From the NCBI GenBank assembly GCA_937905835.1, contig CALCXK010000056.1, positions 1 through 64,000 on the forward strand: a stretch of 64,000 nucleotides of DNA, written 5' to 3'. Both the position numbers and the translations under genes were made by a program. The notes under the pieces are model-generated. The model worked only from the letters and a program-made list of their open reading frames with translations. It made no database searches and was not told the origin of the DNA. The DNA comes from an uncultured Ilumatobacter sp. (lineage in GTDB: Bacteria > Actinomycetota > Acidimicrobiia > Acidimicrobiales > Ilumatobacteraceae). Positions 58,754-64,000 of the stretch are shown piece after piece (the first letter of the stretch is position 1; every line of letters begins with the position of its first letter).

Positions 58754-60229
58754 ATGATTTCACGATCCAAGAGGCGTTCTCGGCGTTTGCTCGCCGGCGT
58801 ATTCGGTTTTGCGTTGGTTGCCGCAGCCTGCGGCAGTAGCGACGACAGCCCATCAGCCGCCGATGCACCAGCCGAAACGGTTGCTGAGGCACCAGCCGAC
58901 ACCACGGCTGAAGCACCAGCCGACACCACGGCTGAAGCACCAGCCGACACCACGGCTGAAGCACCAGCCGACACCACCGCAGCTCCCTCGGGTGAAGCGA
59001 CTGGTGAACCGTTCCGCGTCGGCGTGCAGAATCTCGAAGGCGACCCGAACGGATCGTTCCCCGAGTTCTCGATTGCGATGCAGGCCGCAGCCAAATATGT
59101 GAATGCAGAACTCGGCGGCCTCAATGGGCGTCCAATCGAAATCGTCCTCTGCAAGTCGATCGTGTCACCCGACGACTCGCAGCGGTGCGCCAACGAGCTG
59201 TCCGCTGACGGCGTCGACCTGGCGATCTCCACGATCAACTTCTTCGGCAATCACTACGCGATCTACCAGGGCTCTAACATCCCAGTGCTTGCGGTCACAC
59301 CGATCACGATTGCTGACTTCACCTCGCCCGGCGTCTTCGCCATCGGCGCAGGCGGCGGCTGCCTCGGTGTCCACACCGGCCTGATCGAGTTCGCGACGAA
59401 TCAGATCGAAGGCCTCGAAGGCATCGATGTCCAGAAGGTTGCCGTTCCGTGGGCCGACACGCCTCCCGGCGTGGTCTGCTACAACGACCTCGAAGCGAAG
59501 CCGCTCGACGTGCTCAATGGTTCTGAGCCTGGTGCTGCGGTTCGTGCAGGCTCGAAGCCAGGCCTCACCCACATTGGTGTGCCCGTCGCTCCGGCGCTGC
59601 CCGATGCCACGCCACAGGCAACCGAAGTCCTCGACTTCGCTGCAGATGTGATCGTGTTCTCGGGTCAGGGCGCCGACTGCTGGAACCTGGTCGACGCACT
59701 GGGTCGTCTCGGCTGGACTTCTGAGCAGACGCCACTCGTCTTGTCTGGTGCCTGCACCGACTTCACTGCCATGAAGGCTGCTGGCGATCTTGCCAAGGGC
59801 ATCTACATCACCGGTACAGAAAATGGCATTCTCGCACCACTCGATGGGCTCGAAGGTCAGCAACTCGACAACGCCACGACCTACCAGACCAAGGGTCTGG
59901 AGTACGGCATGAGCCAAGACGACATTTTCAAGGGCTTTGCTGGCCAAGGCTTCTCGGCGATCATGTCGATCTGGGAGCTCAGCCAGACCATCGACGGTGA
60001 CGTCACCGGCCAGGCGTTGGCCGATGCCTACGCTGGCACCGATGGGTCTGCGCCGTCGTTCGGCAACTCTCCGCTGAACTGCAACAGCGCACCCGCGCCG
60101 TACGTCTCGGTGTGTGGCTCGTCGATCTCGATGGGCCAGTGGGATGGGGAGAAGATCGTCACAGTCGTCGACCGTCTCAACGGTCTCGACCTTGTCGCTG
60201 GCACGGCACTCCGCCCTGGCCCGAAGTAA
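58754..60229 (+). CDS. ABC transporter substrate-binding lipoprotein (Liv/HAAT type)
   Basis: A 491-residue type I periplasmic-binding-fold protein. A lipoprotein signal peptide (RSKRRSRRLLAGVFGFALVAA with the modified cysteine at C26, CGSS) is followed by a linker with four APADTTAE units (about 44-75), and then the binding domain from PFRVGVQNLEGD. It is anchored outside the membrane and delivers substrate to the permease encoded next. In such clusters these proteins bind aromatic or other catabolic substrates rather than amino acids. ATG 58754 follows AGAGGGGGA. Confidence 0.92.
   Translation: MISRSKRRSRRLLAGVFGFALVAAACGSSDDSPSAADAPAETVAEAPADTTAEAPADTTAEAPADTTAEAPADTTAAPSGEATGEPFRVGVQNLEGDPNGSFPEFSIAMQAAAKYVNAELGGLNGRPIEIVLCKSIVSPDDSQRCANELSADGVDLAISTINFFGNHYAIYQGSNIPVLAVTPITIADFTSPGVFAIGAGGGCLGVHTGLIEFATNQIEGLEGIDVQKVAVPWADTPPGVVCYNDLEAKPLDVLNGSEPGAAVRAGSKPGLTHIGVPVAPALPDATPQATEVLDFAADVIVFSGQGADCWNLVDALGRLGWTSEQTPLVLSGACTDFTAMKAAGDLAKGIYITGTENGILAPLDGLEGQQLDNATTYQTKGLEYGMSQDDIFKGFAGQGFSAIMSIWELSQTIDGDVTGQALADAYAGTDGSAPSFGNSPLNCNSAPAPYVSVCGSSISMGQWDGEKIVTVVDRLNGLDLVAGTALRPGPK
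58883..58978 (+). repeat. Four tandem 24-bp repeats in the lipoprotein linker
   Basis: GCTGAAGCACCAGCCGACAC plus CACG, four near-identical copies (58883, 58907, 58931, 58955), each encoding AEAPADTT. A degenerate fifth copy precedes them. The length of the linker can change by slippage. Confidence 0.9.
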
Positions 60230-60245
60230 TTCCACAGTCATCGAG

Positions 60246-60266
60246 CGTCACATGAGGTGACGTTTT
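60246..60266 (+). terminator. Hairpin with T-run after the lipoprotein gene
   Basis: CGTCAC (60246-60251) pairs with GTGACG (60257-60262) around ATGAG, followed by TTTT. A short intrinsic terminator or attenuator 17 nt after the lipoprotein stop. Confidence 0.5.
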
Positions 60267-60282
60267 GACCGAACACAGAGTG

Positions 60283-60310
60283 TCGGGGCGCACCGTGAGG
60301 TGCGCCCCGA
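60283..60310 (+). terminator. Strong GC hairpin between lipoprotein and permease genes
   Basis: CGGGGCGCACC (60284-60294) pairs perfectly with GGTGCGCCCCG (60299-60309) around GTGA; a T-A pair extends it to 12 bp. No T-run follows. It probably protects the 3' end of the abundant lipoprotein mRNA or reduces read-through into the permease. Confidence 0.6.
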
Positions 60311-60356
60311 TCTCAATACCCATTCATCGAACTCGACACATCCGTGGGGGCACTGC

Positions 60357-62906
60357 GTGAACAACATCATCTTTAACCTCATGCTGGGCCTCGGAATAGG
60401 TTCGCTGTACGCCATGCTCGGCGCTGGGCTGGTCATTTCATATAAGGGATCTGGCGTCATCAACTTCGCCCATGGCGCGCTCGCGATGTACGGGATCTTC
60501 ACGTTTGACACGGCATGGAACCGCGGTGAGCTCTTTCTGCCGTGGGTCGACTTCCTCCCCACGAACTCGTTGAACGTTCCGGTTCGCATCACCCTCGCCG
60601 CCGACGGAACCTGGCCGATGATTCCGTCGCTCATCCTGGCGTTGGTCATGGCTGCACTGCTCGGGCTGGGAGCGCACTTCTTAGTCTTTCGTCCATTACG
60701 CAACGCAGCCCCGCTCGGCAAAGTCATTGCGTCACTCGGCCTCGCCCTCTACCTCCAGGGTGTCGCACTCCTGAACTTCGGTAATTCCTTTCCACAACCC
60801 AAGAGCATCGTTCCGCAGGAAGCCCTGACGAACTTCCTGGGTCTCGGCAAGACCTTCCCGCGCAACACGCTCTACGTCATCGGGTTCGCAATTCTGCTCG
60901 GCGTGTTGATGTGGGCCGGCTACCACTTCACCCGCTTCGGACTCGCCACACGCGCCGCAGCCGGCAACGAGAAGGGCGCAGTGCTGCTCGGCTATTCACC
61001 GCAGACGCTTGCCGCGATCAACTGGGTGATCGCCTCGGTCACCGCGACCCTCGCCGTCATCATCGTCGGCCCAATCCAGGGGACGATCACCCCGATCGGA
61101 CTCACCGCGCTGATCGTGCCGGCGTTGGCCGCAGCGCTGATCGGCGGTCTCCGATCGGTGCCGATAGCCGTCGCGGGTGGTCTCGCGCTCGGTGCCGTCC
61201 AAACGTTGCTCGACATCAAACGCGGGAGTTGGTTTACCGGCCCGGCCCTCGAATGGCTCCAAAATGGCGTTCGGAGTGCCCTACCCTTGCTGGTGATCGT
61301 TGTCGTGCTGGTCGTTCGCGGCAAGTCACTTCCCATTCGCGGTGCGGTCGCCGAACGCCGCCTGCCCTTGGCGCCGAACCCGAAACGCATCTTCGAACAC
61401 TCGGTGGTCTGGGTCACTGCGTTGGTTCTGCTTGCATTTATGTTCGAGAACTCAGGTGATCGCACACGGTTTGCGAACTCGCTACAGAACGGGATCGTGA
61501 CAGCGATCATCATGCTGTCGATCGTGGTGATCACCGGCTATACCGGACAGATTTCACTGGCCCAGATGACCTTTGCTGGGATCGCAGCGTTCTTTACGGC
61601 GCGCATGATGGCGGACGGCATCGGTCGAGGGTCGAACCTTGTGCCCGTTACGGGCCCCGGGCTGCCGTGGCCGATCGCAGGATTGATCGGGGTGATCGCG
61701 GCGGTGATTGTCGGCGTGATTGTGGGATTACCAGCGGTGCGAATACGCGGCGTTCAACTCGCCGTGGTCACCATTGCAGCCGCTGTTGCCATTCAGTCGG
61801 TCTATTTCGAGAATGCCTACATCACGCAGTTACGGGCCGGTGTGCCGGCATACGTCAAAGAGCCGACGTTCTTTGGTCTCAACATCGGAGCACGCAGTGC
61901 ACGCGTGCAGAACGAGCGCCCGGCGTTCGTCATCTTCGGCGCCATTCTGCTGGCGCTCTGCGCCATCGCCGTCGCCAACGTTCGTCGCACCGGCGTCGGC
62001 CGCCGCTTCTTGGCAGTTCGCGCCAACGAACGTGCTGCAGCAGCGGCGGGTATCAGCGTGTCGCGCTCCAAGCTCTTGGCCTTCGCACTCAGCTCAGCAT
62101 TGGCCGGCATCGGCGGTGTGATGCTCGGCTTCAAACAGGTTGAGGTGTCATCGGCCAATTTCGGTTACGGCGCCGGGCTTGGTGTCTTGGCGTTTGCCTA
62201 CCTCGCCGGGATCACCTCGATCAACGGTGCACTGCTCGCAGGCGTTGTTCTCAGCGCCGGCGGACTCATTCCGACGTTGTCCAACTACATGCTCGCTGGC
62301 ACCAACATCGATAAGTACATCGGGATGTTGGGTGGCCTCGCGATCATCGTCACGGCAATTGTGCACCCGGAAGGAGTGGCACCGTTTTTCGCTCACGGGA
62401 TGAGACAGGCAGGGAACTGGATGGTGAGTGTCATTCCAGGAGCCGACACGATTCGGACTGCCTATCGCGGCCCGCGTGCGCGGCTCGTCCAGCCGGTGCT
62501 CGCAGGATCGGTGGTTGGTTTCGCGGTGTGGCTCCGCAAGGCGCAGTTCATCGAGGACGTCTATGTCTGGATTTTGGTCAGCCTGATCCTGTTGTTCGCA
62601 GTGTCCCTCGCCTTTGCCCGTTCGCTCGGATCGCTGTCGCCATCGTTTGGTGAAGCCGGGACGCAATGGGTCAACTGGGGTCGGCACTTCGGCCCGGTGG
62701 CGTTGATTGGCTACGTCGTCGGCTGGATCATCTGGCCGCTACGCAGTGGCGACGTCTATTCTAAGTTGTGGATGCCGATTCTCGGTGCGTTGATGGCGTT
62801 GTTCATCTGGTCCATTCTCAAACAGCTCGTTGGGCCTCGAGGCAGCCACGACGCCGCACCGGCCGAGCCAGTCGAAGGTGACATGATGACAGCAGAGGTG
62901 GGATGA
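60357..62906 (+). CDS. Fused LivH-LivM ABC permease
   Basis: An 849-residue membrane protein. Residues about 1-320 are LivH-like (MLGLGIGSLYAMLGAGLVISYKG and the cytoplasmic loop FTRFGLATRAAAGNEKGA); about 350-740 are LivM-like (TGYTGQISLAQMTF, RTGVGRRFLAVRANERAAAAAG). A further C-terminal part (about 740-830) holds some four to five more predicted membrane segments not found in normal LivM. Normally LivH and LivM are separate genes. Start at GTG 60357 after GTGGGGGCA; the following ATPase begins one base after the stop. Confidence 0.9.
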   Translation: MNNIIFNLMLGLGIGSLYAMLGAGLVISYKGSGVINFAHGALAMYGIFTFDTAWNRGELFLPWVDFLPTNSLNVPVRITLAADGTWPMIPSLILALVMAALLGLGAHFLVFRPLRNAAPLGKVIASLGLALYLQGVALLNFGNSFPQPKSIVPQEALTNFLGLGKTFPRNTLYVIGFAILLGVLMWAGYHFTRFGLATRAAAGNEKGAVLLGYSPQTLAAINWVIASVTATLAVIIVGPIQGTITPIGLTALIVPALAAALIGGLRSVPIAVAGGLALGAVQTLLDIKRGSWFTGPALEWLQNGVRSALPLLVIVVVLVVRGKSLPIRGAVAERRLPLAPNPKRIFEHSVVWVTALVLLAFMFENSGDRTRFANSLQNGIVTAIIMLSIVVITGYTGQISLAQMTFAGIAAFFTARMMADGIGRGSNLVPVTGPGLPWPIAGLIGVIAAVIVGVIVGLPAVRIRGVQLAVVTIAAAVAIQSVYFENAYITQLRAGVPAYVKEPTFFGLNIGARSARVQNERPAFVIFGAILLALCAIAVANVRRTGVGRRFLAVRANERAAAAAGISVSRSKLLAFALSSALAGIGGVMLGFKQVEVSSANFGYGAGLGVLAFAYLAGITSINGALLAGVVLSAGGLIPTLSNYMLAGTNIDKYIGMLGGLAIIVTAIVHPEGVAPFFAHGMRQAGNWMVSVIPGADTIRTAYRGPRARLVQPVLAGSVVGFAVWLRKAQFIEDVYVWILVSLILLFAVSLAFARSLGSLSPSFGEAGTQWVNWGRHFGPVALIGYVVGWIIWPLRSGDVYSKLWMPILGALMALFIWSILKQLVGPRGSHDAAPAEPVEGDMMTAEVG

Positions 62907-62907
62907 C

Positions 62908-63753
62908 ATGGCGTTACTTGAAGCACGCGGACTGACGGTGAGTTACGGAGGTCTCCACGCCAATGACGAGATCGACCTCGACTGTCACGCCGGAAAACTC
63001 GTCGGCCTGATCGGACCGAACGGAGCTGGAAAGACCACCTTCATCGACGCGATCACCGGGTTCACACCGGTGTCGACGGGAACCGTCACGTTCGACGGCC
63101 AGGACCTTGCGGGGATCGGACCTGACAAGCGAGCCCAGATGGGGCTGACACGAACGTTTCAGTCGCTCGAACTCTTCGAAGATCTCACGGTTCGCGACAA
63201 CTTGATGGCGGCGGCCGAACGGCCGAAGTGGCATTCGTTTCTCACTGACATCGCGCTTCCCGGGCGGAACGAGCGCCAGTATGTCGAACAGGTCGAGTGG
63301 GCGATGAACATGATGAAAATCACCGATCGTGCCGACACCATGCCCAGCGACTTGAGTCATGGTCAACGCAAACTCGTCAGTGTCGCCCGGGCGCTCGCAG
63401 CTCGTCCCAAACTCGTTCTGCTCGACGAACCTGCTGCCGGGCTCGACACAGCCGAAAGCCAACTGCTCGGACAGCATCTCCGCGACTTCCTCGACTACGA
63501 CATGAGTTTGTTTCTCATCGATCACGACATGGGTCTCGTGCTCAACGTGTGCGACTACATCTACGTGCTCGATTTCGGGCGGGTCATCGCCCACGGCACG
63601 GCGGCAGAGGTGCGCGCTGATCCAGCGGTCATCGCTGCATATCTCGGTGACTCAGCCGGTGAGTCGCAGGCGCGAGAGGGGGCTGCCGCTGGTGCAGCCC
63701 GAGCGACTGTCGCTGCCGATTCCACACTGACCGAAAGCGAGTCGGACCAATGA
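62908..63753 (+). CDS. ABC transporter ATP-binding protein, LivG-like
   Basis: A 281-residue ATPase: Walker A GPNGAGKT (36-43), Q-loop TRTFQSLELF, signature LSHGQRK, Walker B LVLLDEPAAG and the switch His in LIDHDMGLV. The C-terminal tail after YLGDSAGES is Ala/Glu-rich and unusually long. It pairs with the LivF-like subunit that overlaps its stop by ATGA. Confidence 0.93.
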   Translation: MALLEARGLTVSYGGLHANDEIDLDCHAGKLVGLIGPNGAGKTTFIDAITGFTPVSTGTVTFDGQDLAGIGPDKRAQMGLTRTFQSLELFEDLTVRDNLMAAAERPKWHSFLTDIALPGRNERQYVEQVEWAMNMMKITDRADTMPSDLSHGQRKLVSVARALAARPKLVLLDEPAAGLDTAESQLLGQHLRDFLDYDMSLFLIDHDMGLVLNVCDYIYVLDFGRVIAHGTAAEVRADPAVIAAYLGDSAGESQAREGAAAGAARATVAADSTLTESESDQ

Positions 63754-64000
63754 GCGATCTTCTCATCGATGTGCGTGGCCTGCACGCCGGTTACGGTGGC
63801 ATCCCGGTCATTCGTGACCTCAACCTGACGGTGGCGCCGGGCGAGGTCGTGGCATTGCTTGGCCCGAACGGTGCGGGTAAGACCACCACCCTGCTGACGC
63901 TGTCCGGTTTGCTGACTCCGCTGGAAGGCACGGTCGAAGTGCTGGGCGAAAAGGTCGATGGCACGAGGCCACATATGATCCCGCGGCGCGGTCTTGCCCA
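63750..64000 (+). CDS. ABC transporter ATP-binding protein, LivF-like, partial
   Basis: The N-terminal 83 codons of a second Liv-type ATPase: SDLLIDVRGLHAGYGGIPVI then Walker A LLGPNGAGKTTTL. It runs off the right edge. It overlaps LivG by ATGA and completes a five-part importer with the lipoprotein and fused permease. Confidence 0.9.
   Translation, partial: MSDLLIDVRGLHAGYGGIPVIRDLNLTVAPGEVVALLGPNGAGKTTTLLTLSGLLTPLEGTVEVLGEKVDGTRPHMIPRRGLA

Noticed and set aside
58883..58978. Tandem repeats as a CRISPR-like or VNTR regulatory array
   Set aside because: Units are contiguous without spacers, in frame, and encode the AEAPADTT linker of the lipoprotein.
59165..60241. 358-codon minus-strand frame opposite the lipoprotein
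   Set aside because: The plus-strand lipoprotein has a signal peptide, lipobox and binding-domain sequence; the antisense frame has none.

Overview
The window is a dense catabolic region from a high-GC Gram-positive bacterium. Actinomycetota is well supported by the lipid-transfer thiolase with its DUF35 partner, a 3-ketosteroid-dehydrogenase-like flavoprotein, an F420-type luciferase-family enzyme, TetR regulators and many 4-nt ATGA/GTGA gene overlaps. An Acidimicrobiia (Ilumatobacter-like) source is my inference, mainly from the Ala/Pro/Asp/Thr repeat linker of the transporter lipoprotein. I see no insertion sequence, phage gene or CRISPR array.

Layout. The left edge holds the 3' end of what looks like tmRNA and its terminator. 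0.3-5.4 kb: a swivelling-histidine (PEP-utilizing) protein and an enoyl-CoA hydratase, divergent from a KstD-like flavoprotein and a ThuA-like protein. 5.4-13.2 kb: a minus operon (VOC, Rieske oxygenase, SnoaL-like, acyl-CoA ligase) divergent from a plus operon (Rieske oxygenase, Rieske ferredoxin, APH-type kinase, SDR). 13.2-19.9 kb: VOC, SDR, SnoaL, a decayed PPOX gene, then SDR, SnoaL, ligase, acyl-CoA dehydrogenase. 20-30 kb: TetR/carotenoid oxygenase, a minus operon (PPOX, APH kinase, Rieske) divergent from a plus operon (second swivelling-His protein, tiny ORF, SDR, small ORF, ligase). 30-36.5 kb: a minus operon for DUF35, lipid-transfer thiolase, E1 alpha, E1 beta, AcoX and E2 of an acetoin/2-oxoacid dehydrogenase type complex, and VOC. 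36.5-47 kb: TetR, ThuA and more SDRs with SnoaL, hydrolase, TetR, PPOX and an F420-type enzyme. 47-58.5 kb: TIM-barrel protein, P450, PPOX, nitroreductase, a Rieske/70-aa protein/SDR operon, monooxygenase, HAD, alcohol dehydrogenase, VOC, amidohydrolase, SDR. 58.7-64 kb: a branched-chain amino acid type (Liv) ABC importer that runs off the right edge.

How it fits together. A Liv-type importer, CoA ligases, Rieske and P450 oxygenases, twelve SDRs, an acyl-CoA dehydrogenase, an enoyl-CoA hydratase and a thiolase are what is needed to import, hydroxylate, oxidise, activate and shorten a polycyclic or isoprenoid-like substrate such as a steroid or terpenoid. The substrate cannot be named from sequence. 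Two features stand out. First, near-identical 19-nt sites (consensus TTACCGAACGATTGTTAAG) sit in most of the main promoters, so the region looks like one regulon. Second, two unrelated phosphotransfer families (swivelling-His and APH kinases) are each present twice, which suggests a phosphorylated intermediate. A 70-aa free-standing protein that matches an insert inside a Rieske paralogue is a third oddity.
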